The notes under the pieces were generated by a model. It was not told the DNA's origin and ran no database searches. It saw nothing but the letters and a program-made list of their open reading frames with translations. From assembly GCF_037126465.1 (NCBI RefSeq), contig NC_088203.1:87172668-87236667 (forward strand): DNA of 64,000 nucleotides, given 5' to 3'. Position numbers and translations under genes: made by a program. Numbering within the stretch: position 1 is the stretch's first letter; every line of letters starts with the position of its first letter. Of this stretch, positions 43,138 through 54,748 are shown one piece after another. The stretch comes from Ornithodoros turicata (lineage: Eukaryota > Arthropoda > Arachnida > Ixodida > Argasidae).

Positions 43138-43586
43138 ATCATTAGAGAGTTTTAGTATACCGCCACCGGTGCCCGGTAGGCTACCGCGGCTACCGGTGGA
43201 CTTGCTTACCGCAGTCCCCGGCTCCGGTATAACAGGCTCGTTTAGTATAGCGCGACTCTACCGCGACATTTCACCGGTAGCGACGCACGGAGACGGCGCT
43301 GCTGTCGATCTCGCCGGCGAAGCGAGCGGTACGCTGGCGGTAGGCTGCGCGGTATTCGCCCCTCCGACCGGCGGCCTGTAGGACCGGGAGGCCGGTATTC
43401 CGCTCGCGCTTGCGCAGAGAAGGCATGACGTCAATACCGGCCCCACAGCATAGCATACTCAGCATAGTTTTGGCGTTCTATGGCCTTTGTTGCCTTTGTG
43501 CCATTAAACACATAATCAATCAATCAATCAATCAATACCGGCCCCACCGGTAGCCTATGGCCGGTATACTAAAACTCTCTAATGAT
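43138..43586. mobile_element. MITE with 25-bp terminal inverted repeats
   Basis: Ends ATCATTAGAGAGTTTTAGTA-TACCG are exact inverse copies (43138-43162 and 43562-43586). The interior is rich in CCGGTAG/CTACCGG motifs. No transposase. Contains a later LINE/SINE-tail insertion. Confidence 0.85.
43447..43531 (+). mobile_element. Severely truncated LINE/SINE tail inside the MITE
   Basis: The 85-bp insert TTTTGGCGTTCTATGGCC, GTGCCATTAAACACATA, then (AATC)n is flanked by the 16-bp duplication TCAATACCGGCCCCAC (43431-43446 and 43532-43547). It shows target-primed insertion into the MITE. Related tails: 44215-44255, 51300-51365 and 56706-56780. Confidence 0.8.
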
Positions 43587-43775
43587 ACAGCCTCACACAG
43601 GAACATACGTTTCCTCGTGTTATCTTGAGCGAGCACGCTCTCTCTCTCTCTCTATGTGTGTGTGCTCGTCCACCCCTCACCCACTTCCTCTTTTCCACGA
43701 GCCTTTCCTCCTTTCCCTCTATTCCACCTCCTCTCCCTCAGCCGGTATGTTTCACTACGAAAGGTGGCAACCCTA

Positions 43776-43868
43776 TCGCCTACCCAGCGGACGACGGTGG
43801 CCCTACTGACCACTTCAGACCGCGCGTCGGCAGCACCCGCTTGCCCGACGATGGGCGTTGCCACGTTA
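43776..43868 (-). pseudogene. Second copy of the gypsy Gag N-terminal fragment
   Basis: Minus-strand TPIVGQAGAADARSEVVSRA followed by TVVRWVGD, nearly the same as the fragment at 42530-42625. It lies on the far side of the MITE. It lacks LTR and primer site. Confidence 0.65.
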
Positions 43869-43871
43869 GGC

Positions 43872-43940
43872 CGACGCACCGATGCAATGGCCAGTAATCC
43901 GACCCTGGTTCGGATTACTGGCCATTACATCGGTGCATCG
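43872..43940. repeat. 69-nt hairpin
   Basis: Arms CGACGCACCGATGCAATGGC, CAGTAATCCGA and their near-perfect reverse complement (about 3 mismatches in 33 bp) around a 4-nt loop. Confidence 0.8.
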
Positions 43941-45477
43941 AGTCAAAGTATGCCCAACATCCATGCTCAGACATCCCTTCCTGTCAAATACCGTGTTTTT
44001 AATTTAGGTTATCGTCTCTCTAATGTGATTACCTGCTGAGTGGATCTGTAAAACCAATATGTTTCCTCTGTTGCTCAAAGAGTGCTACGCTTACACGCTT
44101 TTACTTGTTAACTTGTCTAAGTGTGAGATATAGAGTAATTTTTGCTTGCTGCCAGCACTATGGAAAGGTTGCAATTTAATTGGCGTTCGGAACAAGATTT
44201 TATAAAGCTCCCACATTAATTCCCTTTGTGCCATTAAACCCATAATCTCTCCATGATAGGCAAGCCTGAGCGATGAGCAAGACACGTAAACAAACACAAA
44301 CACGACATCCTGCAGTCGTATATAGGACATCTGTTGTTTGTTGTAAAATACCGACACGCGAATGTCGCTGTACGATATCCATAGATATCCTGTGGATGTC
44401 CTGCTTGGGATAGCCCACACAAAGTACGCCACTTGGTTCATTTCATCCGAGCTGTCGGGGCGCCTTTTGTTTGGTTACCACGTGGTGACCGACAACGCCG
44501 TGCGCCCGGCATATCACCTTACGGCCGTACAGGTCATGCAGAGTCCCAATAGACAAGCGACACCTGTGGCACGCAACGGCTCATGGGAAGGTACAGCGCG
44601 TTAAAGCCACTGTTTAAAGCATTACGACAACGACCAGAGGCGGAGGTAGAAGACGAACAACAACATTATCGGTGTGCGCAGCAGCAGCGTCAGCCGGGGT
44701 AAACCATAACTGAAGCAGACGACAGAGCAGTGTCCCTCAAAGTTCCCATGCTGCTTGGCGCCGCGCGGTTGGTGGCCCGCGCATTTTTTAAAAATCGTCT
44801 ACTTCCCACAGCGGCAACACGTGTCGGTATTGCGCGGGCAGTTCGAAGTCCTCCATTATTAAGCAAAAAAAGAAAAAAAGAAAAGCGGTCAGCGGTGACC
44901 TCGATAGAAGCGCGGTCGCCCCTTTGAACCGTAATGTCATCACCAATGACGTTTTCTGCTCGTCCTCCTTGTTTGACACTGCGGAACGAGTCGAACCGGA
45001 ACGCGCGCAGCGATGTTCGAATGTGAATTGAAAAATACCGCGTACAGAGAAAATTTGTGTTAATCATCAAGTTACCTGCTTTCATAAAGAGTTTGGAATT
45101 GACTTTTTTTTATGGCTTTCTGAGCTCCTTTAATGTTGATCCATCCTCGCTAGCTACGTTCTCTCATTAACGTGGAGTTTGAAATGAAGGGATAACCGAA
45201 TCAATTTCAAGCTTGTGTAATCTCTAATTGTCATGATCGGAGCATAGTTCTGAAATATTTCAGTTGAAAACGAAACAGGAACTCACCGTTACGCGCTGGA
45301 CCCGCTGCCTCTGAGAAGAGGCGCTGGACCAGCCTGCGTAGAAGTATTCTGTGAGCAACACTGGGCGGGTGCAGGCTGCACGTCATTGTGCATTCTTTCT
45401 TTGATTCTTTCACGTTTGGTATCCCGTGTCATAGCCTAGGCTCGTGTGCGTGTACGTTTAGCGTTAATTATCAAGGA
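43941..45477. other. Unassigned spacer with a LINE/SINE tail
   Basis: Bases 44215-44255 carry the CCCTTTGTGCCATTAAACCCATAATC tail in shortened form. Nothing else was recognised. A poly-A-rich stretch lies at 44862-44882. Confidence 0.45.
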
Positions 45478-47970
45478 ATGACCACAAAGAGAGGCGGGTC
45501 AAGATGTTGCATCAAGGCGTGTGGCAACAAATCAGTTTACACGGTGGGTGTCACTTATTTCTCCTTCCCGAGAGATGAAAAACGGCGTCGCGAGTGGGAG
45601 GCAGCGCTGCAGAAAACAACGTGGAACAAATCGACATACAGCAGAATTTGTTCCGACCATTTCACACCTGAGATGCTCGACATCAGAACACGTCTGATGC
45701 ATGAGCTAGGAGTGTCCGAAGGACGGAGAGTTTTAGCGCCTCACGCAGTTCCTACGCTGTTTCCCGATGCTCCGAAGCAGACACAACGTGGTGCGTTCGC
45801 CAAGAGACGACGCAAAGAGGTATGCATGCTCAGTCTTGATATTTGCTACCGTGTTGATCGACACGCCCGATAAATGTAAAAATATCTAGATTGTAGATCA
45901 GGCTATGAAGGAAGCGGCCGACGGCGGTTTCTTTGAGGCAAGGAGTCCCGTAGAACCGGCTCATGCTGAGTGTAAACCGCTCGAGAGTAACGCTATTGTA
46001 CCGGAATCCGTCGGTCAACATTCCACGGGTGCGACTGGAATCCAGGCAGGTAAGTCAGCCTTCAAGCCAGTGCGTACTTATATATACCTTCCTGCGTGCC
46101 CACTGTTTGTCGTAACGTGATTTATTTTCCCAATATGTATTTCGTGTGTTCAGGCACGAGCAGTGAAAGCTCCCATCAGCCCGGCCATGTTGTCGAACCA
46201 TTAGGGACGGTTCTGATGCCCACACTCGAACTGGCATCGTCAACACATTGTGAGGATTCCAACATCCCCCACCTTGCACGAAGCCCTGCACAAGCCACTG
46301 TTACATACACACGCACGAGGTCGACACAGACAAAATTCCGAAGGACAAACCGTGGTATGTTTAGCTTTCAAGTTCTACAAAAGCTGCATGTACATTTTAT
46401 GACTGTGCTGGACCACAGTGAAGCAAGCAAACAAATATAACAGAGTCCCCATATGTTAGGTACAACAGATGATATTACTGCAATGACCATCACACGTTTG
46501 TCGTAACATTTTCATATGATGTCGTAACGTGACTACATGTTGATGTTGTCTGTCTGGATTTTTCGCAGAGCTTTTGATAAGATACCACACCAATAACTGA
46601 TAGAAAAGTTGATTAGCACAGGATTAAACGCGATGTTAATACACTGGGTTGCATCATATTTATCACATAGAACGCAGCAGGTAGATCTACAGGGAAGCAA
46701 ATCTGATTACGTCAATGTGTCCTCGGGGTTTCCTCAAGGGTCCGTTTTAGGCCCATTATTATTCTTAGTATATATAAATGACATTAGTTCTAGTATTGAT
46801 AGCCCAGTAACTATAAGATTGTTTGCCGACGATTGCTTAATATACTGCCCAATAAAAAATACTGCTGATCAGATTTTGCTTGCTCACTGTTGCTTGCACC
46901 GAATGGTGCAGCCGATGGGGTATGTATATAAATTGTCAGAAAACAGTTTTTTGTCATATAACGAATAAGAAATGCTCAGCGGAGTATAATTATTCCATAC
47001 AAGGCTGTACGTTAAGGGGGGTTTGCTCGTTTAAATACCTAGGTGTGACTATACCGGCTGATTTGAAATGAAATGGGATATTCATGTTAAACAAATTTGC
47101 TCCAAAGCACAAAGCAGACTATGGTTGCTAAAGCGCAAGCTGGGCCTTTGTACCAGTAATGTCAAACTAACTGCATATAAGACTATGGTTCGCCCGATAC
47201 TTGAATATGCTGGTGTTGTGTGGCATCCGTACACCGCAGAATTAACAAATCTAATTGAGGGAGTTCATAGAATGGCTGCATGCTTTATCACTTCGAACTA
47301 CACGAGATTAGATTCTGTGTCTGGCATGGTAAACGTATTGGGTTTAGAAATCTTAGATGAAAGACGAAGGATGGCCCGAGCTAAATTTTTCTTTTTGCTC
47401 TACCGCAACCAGCTGGGTTCTGGTAATACTAGGATCTACATACAACCCTTCTTATCTCGCCCTTTATGCTCAAATCACTGCAATGCTGTGAAACCCTTTG
47501 ATGTAAGGACGGATATCTTTAAATACTCTTTTTTCCCGCACATGATATCAGTATGGAATGCGTTGCCTGAATATGCAGTACGTGTAGAAAATCTAAGCAT
47601 GTTCTTTAACCAGATGGGATGTCCTCCGTAACACATCTATAGGTTCCTTTTGTTATATTTCTTTGCCGTATTGTACTAGTGCTCTGCTGCTGTTCTGATA
47701 TCTCTTCTCTGACTTCATTTTGTTGTATTTTATTTACTGCTGTTTTATCTACTCATCTTCTTTTAATGGCAGTACTGTGATTGTTGTACACCTTGCATGG
47801 GACAGGATGCCCCCCCCCTCCTGTAACGGTCTGTAAAGACCAAGAGTATTTGAAAATAAATAAATAAATATGATGTAATGCATCAAATTGCAGGTACCCA
47901 GGCAGGTGCCACAATCATCCACGTTGGTACTGCCACCTACACCGAAGCAACATGCGGAGACTTCTGTTAA
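45478..47970 (+). CDS. THAP-domain protein, four exons (N-terminal part of a P-element-like gene)
   Basis: Predicted exons are 45478-45819, 45902-46049, 46154-46354 and 47894-47970, all with GT-AG introns of compatible phase (0, 1, 1), giving 255 codons to a TAA. Exon 1 holds a THAP zinc finger: CCIKACGN (C10/C11 and C15), FSFPRDEKRRREWEAAL (W40), ICSDHF (C58, H61) and VPTLFP (91-96). This sequence-specific DNA-binding C2CH domain occurs in P-element transposase and THAP9. Exons 2-4 encode a Ser/Thr/Glu-rich linker without a known fold. A frame kept across three junctions argues for a real gene. The third intron holds a 1.34-kb LINE. Downstream segments at 48321 and 49461 match P-type transposase, so the TAA in exon 4 probably marks a truncated or alternatively spliced product. 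An upstream in-frame ATG at 45388 is less likely, as THAP domains start near the N-terminus. Confidence 0.7.
46523..47867 (+). mobile_element. 5'-truncated CR1-like LINE inserted in intron 3 of the THAP gene
   Basis: Flanked by the 9-bp duplication ATATGATGT (46514-46522 and 47868-47876). Carries RT motifs and ends in (AAAT)n with no poly-A, as CR1/L2-type LINEs do. Its removal restores an intron of about 185 nt between exons 3 and 4. Confidence 0.88.
46560..47631 (+). pseudogene. LINE reverse transcriptase, C-terminal half, frameshifted
   Basis: The first frame has AFDKIPHQ, a stop, then SSGFPQGSVLGPLLFLVYIN and LFADDC (catalytic FADD). After a frameshift at about 46890-47060, a 187-codon ORF (47068-47631) continues with KLTAYKTMVRPILEYAGVVW and FFPHMISVWNALPEYAVR. 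The last motif is typical of the C-terminus of CR1-like ORF2. The endonuclease and RT N-terminus are missing. Confidence 0.88.
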
Positions 47971-48320
47971 ACTCCCTTACCTCAGTAACAGTGATGTTGA
48001 CGTGCATGACCCAATCTCGCTTGTGAAGACAGCGTAATGGAGTAAGTATATGTTCATGTGTAACTTACATCTATCCTCATCTGAAACAAGGACACTTTAT
48101 TATCCTAAATGAAGAGGCGACGATGGAGAGACAACAAGGATAGACATTGTGAATGTCGACTTTTATTAGCGAGAAATGGCAAAGGGAAGGAAAACCGCAC
48201 TAGGGTGTCTGCCCCTCCTCCACCGTCGTCGTTGACATGGTTGGGACTTCCTAGTGCTGGCACCTCGAGGCACCCGCCGTTTTAGGTTATATTAGGTTCG
48301 GTTTTAGGTCTTTCGTTCGT
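47971..48320. other. Spacer between THAP exon 4 and the P-type segment
   Basis: Contains a 200-bp stretch (about 48113-48310) with AATAAAAGTCGAC on the minus strand that could be an LTR fragment; no partner copy lies in the window. Confidence 0.35.
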
Positions 48321-48746
48321 TTGGCTGATGCGAACACAGTACAGAGTGCAACAAAAAATGAAAATGGTATGAAAACGCATATACATCCCAGGAATTTAAT
48401 GCATGAGGCACAAAATAAGAGTGGTTTTCACTGTACCGATCCCACAAAACAAAAAGTATGTCTCTTCCATCGTGACCCCTGGAACCTCAAGGTTTCTCCA
48501 GGTTTTTCTGCAGAACAGTATCTCATGGCAGACCCGGCACACATCCTGAAATACATCAGGGGGCATCTTGTCCGTCAAGATGTGTTCTTCCTTCACGACC
48601 TTGACCTCCCCTCCAACAAGGTGCCCATAAAACGTGTTATGGCAGTGCTTGATTATGAGGAAGAAAATGAAAATGGACTAAGAGCAGCCCACCACATTTC
48701 AAAGCATCACATCAGTAATGCACTTTTTCGCATAATGAAGGTCTAA
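48321..48746 (+). pseudogene. P-element/THAP9-like transposase fragment
   Basis: 141 codons. The motif block MADPAHILKYIRGHLVRQD, then LPSNKVPIKRV, LDYEEENENGLR and AHHISKHHISN corresponds to the P-transposase region of the form D(P/A)(P/A)HLLK.IRNHL followed by an acidic helix and a 'K(L)...H(I)' segment. The N-terminal 45 residues do not match and are probably intronic or degenerate. Same strand as, and 350 bp downstream of, the THAP exons. The upstream catalytic part was not found. Confidence 0.6.
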
Positions 48747-49460
48747 GCTGCAGTACAACTGTTTCGAGAGGCACCATAGCCAATCCGCCATTTTCACACG
48801 ATCGCTGTGCGCATGCGCATCCCGCGTCGTGTGCTCTTCTGGTTGCAAACAATGGAACCATAGCTGAAACCATTGCTGAAAACAGCCGTAGCCATTACTA
48901 CGTTAACGCTGCTATACACCATTTTCCCGTTCCTGGATTGCTTCCGTCAATGAGTGAGGCAATACTTCTCGGCACCAGAAATGTATGAAAGGACCCGGGA
49001 ATGATAACGAATAGCTTTAGTGCTGGATGACTGCACTGCACTCCCAACAAGCGCCAAGAATCTTCCTCTTCTTCAAAATAGTTGTGCTCAGCTTATTGGT
49101 CTGGCATGGAATGACACGGACACGGTTTGCTCCAGGATCATGTTGCATACATCAAACTTTGTACACTCACTTTGTACTCACACTTTGTACAGGGAGAAGC
49201 AGCAGGAATGAGCCTCGAAGCCTAAGATGGATACTCAAAAAGTGAATGCACGAAGTATGCTGGAACGAAAGACACAGAAACCGCAGCGCTCCTCACGTGC
49301 ATTTCTTTTCAGCCAGTAGCAGACGACATTCGAAAGGGCGCCACATCTCAGGAAAATGGTCCATTTGTTGTTATGTCAAGCACGGGGGTTTAGAAGGTTC
49401 TGCAACAACAACAGCCTTCTTTTTTTTGGTTTTTAGCTTGTATTCGCGTGGTACACTATT

Positions 49461-49996
49461 ATGTCATCACGTTCTGCCTCTTCACAATCCGAGAAGCACG
49501 CTGAAGCTATTAGGGAGCTGCGCCAAGTAGTCGAAGTTATAGTAAAACTCAAAGTGGACCTCTTTTTATTATGGAAGCCATTCCAAGCAGGCGTCTCTAT
49601 CTCAACTAATGTGATATTGAAACTGAAAGATTACCTCTTGAATAGTGGGGAATATAAATTCGTACTTGCAGAACGATTCCTGCGGGATTGTCTGGAAAAT
49701 TTATTTTTTGTTGTTCGACTGAAAAAGTCTACGCAAAACGCTTTGTACTTGAACATGCGTCGAATATCATAAGTATCAGCCGGTTGCTATAGGCACCAAG
49801 GAACACCATCTACGAGCTTGATGACAGTGTCTACTTAATTGACCTTCTTCAGGACAACATTAAGGAAGTGCTTGACAACAGTGCAGATCATGAGCTACCT
49901 GAGCTCCCGGGTGTTGGATCTGGCATTGGCAGTGCCCAGTTTCGTTGCTTGGTTGTGAATAAAATGAATGTGAGGCGTGCCGTGGATCCCTTCTAG
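49461..49996 (+). pseudogene. P-element/THAP9-like transposase C-terminal segment
   Basis: The ORF 49461-49772 reads AIRELRQVVEVIVKLKV, WKPFQAGVSISTNVILKLKD and YKFVLAERFLRDCLENLFF. This matches the conserved P-type order: WKPFQ-G-ISTxSL, then Y-LT-RL-QD-LENFF. The residues following LENLFF should be 'G.IR' but read VVRLKK, so the motif is eroded. A second open stretch (49811-49996, YELDDSVYLIDLLQDNIKEV) may be the last exon, ending in TAG. A frameshift or intron separates the two. Confidence 0.6.
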
Positions 49997-51299
49997 AGTC
50001 TGCTTCCACTGATGAACGTACTTCAACCATGTTAACAGAATCTGTCCCAGGGAATATGAACAGGCTTCAACAGCTCCCCATAGAGCCCATAGTTTGAAAT
50101 AATTCACAAAACACTGGGCACATGACCAATGAGAGTGCAGTGTTGTAGAAATTATGCATAGCCTGTCGGCCAGTCCGGAGCCTTAACCTTTGGCTGACAT
50201 TTCGGCAGGTTCTACCATCGACTTCTACTGGGTTTCAATATTCAAAATAACTGAAGCATCTTTTGGATAAAAGAAACATCTATTTGGCACAAAGCAATTA
50301 ATTAACGACATGATACATGGTGCATTGCGAATACAAAGTCCACTGTGTTGTTGACACACTGTAAGTTCGAACTTGAAGCAAAACGAACACACCGTTCATT
50401 TCTTAATACCGAGGCAGTCTCATGAGTGCGTACCATTGTATGATGAGCATTTTCTTTCGCTGCTTGCAGAGCAGGAAGCGCTTGTGTGGCACGTAAGTGT
50501 AAGTAATAGAAGCATTCCAGTTCCGGAGTTTATAGACTGTTCATAGGATAATAGTCGTGTCGAGAAACAGCACAACACGCATAGAATCACAATGACGCAT
50601 GAATAAACCCGCGAGCATATTTCTACAAACTGTTCTGTCAATTGACGCCACCAAAACACTGAACACAAGAGGACGCCGGCCGAGACGAGCTCTTTCGAAA
50701 CTATGCTGGAACGGCCACCAGGACACTGCACGCACATGCGCGAGTACCAAATGTGATTTCAAAACATCGTCGACCAATCGGAGCGCGCACACAGTCACGA
50801 CCAATGAGCTTGCAGCGTTGTAGGTGGGCGCAGTGGTACATATTCTACAGCCATGTCCTCGGGTACCTGAGGAGGACTGATATGAATGTGACCTACCCAA
50901 GTACGGTGGTGTTAGCCGTGGTGCAAGAATGGGAACGGATTTTCAGGGAATCATATGATTCGTATAGTATTACTAAACTTCGACATCTGCTTCAGTGCTT
51001 GCACCGACTTATTTGAAGCACGCTCACAAAGGCACTGCCGTGTTGGGGTTCCCACAAGGGTGTCATAGAACATTTCTGAGGAAGTTTGCTGGCGTTCATC
51101 TTCAAATGTACCTCAGGTACGGGAATCAAAACCGTGCACAAAGTTCGTACAGCAGCAGCACCTGTGGGGCTGTCAACCTACCATAAAACAATATACATAC
51201 CCTATTCCCTTGCTGGTGTCCAGTAAAGCTGATAATCTCGAGCCAGAATTCAAATGTGCACATCATCTCTCCCATAATCATCTCACACCGCCACACACT
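49997..51299. other. Unassigned spacer
   Basis: No gene-like signal. Two imperfect copies of GTACCT(C/G)AGG lie at about 50861 and 51110. Confidence 0.45.
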
Positions 51300-51365
51300 C
51301 ACCATAGTTTTGGCGCTCTATGGCCTTTGCTGCCTTTGTGCCATTAAACCCATAATCTCTCTTTC
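51300..51365 (+). mobile_element. LINE/SINE 3' tail fragment
   Basis: CATAGTTTTGGCGCTCTATG through GCCATTAAACCCATAATC, then a pyrimidine (CT)n tract. Same family as 43447-43531. Confidence 0.65.
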
Positions 51366-52184
51366 TCTCACTTTTGTAAGCTGCCCTATTGTATATTTGT
51401 TATCCATAAATTGTCCATTTGTTGTTGTCTATAAGCTGTACATTTGTCCTTGTTCTGAATGAAGAGGCATCAGAAACCGTATGTTTGGATGGATAACCGA
51501 TGGATAAATGGATGGTACAATGGATAAATGGAAATGGATAATCGAACCGATGAATAAAAGCGAGACCATGCAGACCTCTTCATGCAGATACAACACACAG
51601 AAAAATAAAAATATAGAATAACAGAGTAGGCTGATTAGGCAGCTTAGATTATGTCGACGCTCAGACAGTGGCCTATTTCTTTTTGTGCTCTTGAAAACTA
51701 GTTTAGTGGTCCCCATGATGCCACTTGTCATCTAAACCACACAGAAGAGTTCATATAGTCAAATAGTTTCCACCTGTGCCATCAAGGTGCCCTGGTGCAC
51801 ACTACGTTGGGGAAGGTGACGCCTAGTGACGCCACTGTTTAGAATTATGGCGTGTTAGGCAGGGTTTCTCTGTTAGTCATCATGGTTACACACATGGTCA
51901 ATGAAAATTGTATCAAGAATCTAGTGTGTTTGTTTGTATTTAGCAAAGTTTTGTGCTTTAAATTATGGTGTGTGACGTTCCTTCTGGGGGTAGCGTCCGT
52001 CTCATCAAAGGCAATTTGGTAGGAGTATCTAAATGTAAACATAGTCTTTTATAGGAAAATGTATGGGTTGTACTGGAAAGCAACCCTTGTATAGCAAAGT
52101 GATAATGAACCAGAACAATCGTATTCCTTACAAAACGGAAGATCAGCACCACGGAAAATCATAGATATGATAAGAGCGAGTTAG
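51366..52184. other. Unassigned spacer
   Basis: A tandem GGATAAATGGATGG-like microsatellite lies at about 51490-51535. Nothing else was recognised. Confidence 0.45.
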
Positions 52185-52375
52185 GAGAAAGGAACACTTT
52201 TCCTCAATACTAGGAGGCCACACTGCATAAAATTATTACTGATAAGTCAAAATTCAATTCCCGAATATCGATGTACCAATAAGATACTGATACTCGTGAA
52301 GGAAATATCTATGTTCAGCGATATTTAATTCAGGCAGTGTGGCCTTCTAGTACTGAGAAAAACTGTTCCTTGCCC
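52185..52375. mobile_element. MITE with about 39-bp inverted ends
   Basis: The left end AAGGAACACTTTTCCTCAAT, then ACTAGGAGGCCACACTGC, is inverted at 52334-52372 with about 5 mismatches. 190 bp, no ORF. Target duplication not evident. Confidence 0.75.
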
Positions 52376-53213
52376 TTTATCTAATATTAAATTATGCGTA
52401 GCTGATCAAGTTGGGACACTTTTTCTGCAGTCTGCCCTCAGTTTTGTGTGTGAGTGAAGTGTGAAAACATTTTCAAAGCGTCTTAACCCTGCCATGAAAT
52501 GATAAGTGGTAAAAGAACGGCCAACGGTAAAACGGTTTAGCTCGAACATTGGTGGTAGCTGTGTCACTTGAAGGTTCTCATCAGAACAGCTCTGACAGTC
52601 TATTTGTAGAGCCTGAGCAGTTTTAGGGTGAAACCCGATTTTTACCTGCCAAAATTGCCCTCACCGAAACGTCTGTAGGAATGTATACTGTTTGACAGCA
52701 CACGCAATTATGTCAGTCTTTGTACCAAACCAGTACAGTTCGTTTGAGTAATGGAGCCCGATTTTAGCATGAATTTGCACAAATTTAGAGCACAGTTTTG
52801 ACCCCCCCTCCCTTTGGCTGGATGGTACCATATTTCTGTACTGTGTCCGGGCTTCTAGGAAACAATTCCGGGTCAAAAGTATAAGCTGATGGTTATTAGA
52901 TGAAATGACGATTATTGGTATATATTACCACTTATTTTCACGTCTTTGGGCGAGTGAAGGCTTCCGTCATGTGTGAAGTGGCCCCAAATGAATGTGTTAC
53001 ATACACACCAAGACGATCAGAGTATTCGTGTGACAGGGACTGGTTGTATATAAAAAGTGTATCAGGACAAGTAGCACCCACCAATGCTTGCAAACTAGTG
53101 CCCAATAATGCAAAGCACTTTTGCACTAGGTCTCAAAAGGCCTAACCTAGACAATCGTCCTCATCAACCTAAAGCCTAACTCATCATCACTTTTCTCAAT
53201 AGTGAGAAGAGAT
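52376..53213. other. Unassigned spacer
   Basis: No gene or repeat recognised. Confidence 0.45.
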
Positions 53214-53268
53214 TGTAGACGAGATGGTGTTCCCCTGCACGAGACCTGATCAGCGATGACTGAATGTT
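53214..53268 (-). mobile_element. Degenerate LTR fragment related to 3014-3185
   Basis: TGTAGACGAGATGGTGTTCC, then CCTGCACGAGACC.GATCAGCGAT, parallels the first 55 bp of the 3.0-kb LTR with several differences. Confidence 0.45.
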
Positions 53269-54043
53269 GAGGTCGGCCAGACGTCCTGGGGAGCTCCTCA
53301 ACCTGTGGCCATGTTAATGCCTGTAGCCGTGCCACTGATTTGTAAGCACTGCATGTTATTAAACTCAGTCAAACCACAGTCGAAACCACACACGGTCAGA
53401 AGAATCATCCAAATACTTCGAGAAAGTTATCTCTGCTGTAGCAGTGCGGTCTATGTTCATGTGAGATATTGGTTCACTAGAGGGAAGCAACATCTAATGT
53501 AACCACAAAGCTTGGAGCACATGGTTGAAATGGATATAAGGCAGACTCGTGTTATCTGGTTACGTTCGCTTCTTGCGAGGGGTGGTAGCACCGTCGGAAA
53601 ATTGTTTGCTTTGTTTACTTCGTTTGCTTTCCTCCCGTGTTTCAAGGAAGTGATGTAATAGGTGCCAGCATGTAGAACAGCCCGAGCCCGCCTAAAGGGG
53701 AGCAAAAAAGACACCTTTCAGTAAGCAAGAATGTGGGGGAGGAGGGCACAAAAGTAGCAAAAAGTAGACGCCGGTACTGCCTAGTCTGTTATTGTACGGA
53801 ATGCCCAGTTTTTGGCCGTGCGTGCAGAGAGAAATGATTTTCTTGCATCCCCCATAGACTTCCATGTATGGAAAGTTTGAGAAACTTTGCAAAAAATCAG
53901 TGAATCGCTTCAGGCCTTCGAAAAGATGTCATTCCCTAGATAAGCTCGAGAAGAACATTCTTGTACCCGTTTCGTGTAGAAACTTAGCTAGGTTTATGAG
54001 AACCCTGTATTCCCCATAGACTTTCTTAGCAAGTGAGTCTCCC
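53269..54043. other. Unassigned spacer
   Basis: Repeated TCCCCATAGACTT(C/T)CATG-like phrases at about 53850 and 54010 hint at internal duplication. No gene. Confidence 0.35.
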
Positions 54044-54748
54044 TTAATATTTGAATAAAGTAATCAGTGTCCTTGATGCAGGATTGGTACCTGTGGGTGG
54101 TATGCCCTTGAGGAGATGATCTACAATGCTAGAAAATTTTTCAGTGGCTGTCCCATCAAAAGAAATAAGTGTCCAGGGATTCTTGGTCGAATCATTGGAA
54201 ACATGTATAATATGCTTGGTTTCGAATTCCACGTGAGACCATATCCATGAGCGCCGCATCAACCTTCTTTGTGCTCTTAGACTTGCTCCATGGGGTCAGA
54301 GTCGAGAGTTTTGTAAAACATAGCACAAACCAATTGCAAGAGCCCCTAAAAGATTCCTCCTTCCTCACTGATTATAACAATTACACCACCTTTATCGACA
54401 CTCGCTTTTACAATGCTTTTACTACGCTTTTACAATGCTTAATATGGGAAAGACTGCACTGCTCAGCTTATCAGATTTGGTTTTGTTGTGTGGTACGAGG
54501 AATCGTCGTATGTGGTAATGATATGCTTTTGGTATGCATTTATGCATATATTTTATGCATATATTTGGTATGCCTTTTTTGTGGTTAGGTTCGGGAGTGA
54601 AGTCGGATGGTAGCTTAAAAGTTGTGACCAGTTGTGAATAGAATGAAAGGCCATGCTTAGGGACTAACAGTTGGTAAGAGAGGGATGATGAATTTGCAGC
54701 GTTTTTTACTTGTAATATTCCTTTCTTGATGATAATGCATTCTTCCAA
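54044..54748 (-). pseudogene. Decayed Penelope-like element ORF
   Basis: Minus-strand frames around 54400-54270, read across stops, resemble the PLE N-terminal RT-linked block: ADKGG-type sequence DKGGVIVIISEE, then FYKTLDSDP-like and ALMDMV. The downstream frame 54262-54044 gives NPWTLISFDGTATEKFSSIV with GIPPTGTNPASRTLITLF. Several stops and frameshifts intervene. It is too eroded for subfamily assignment. Confidence 0.35.
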
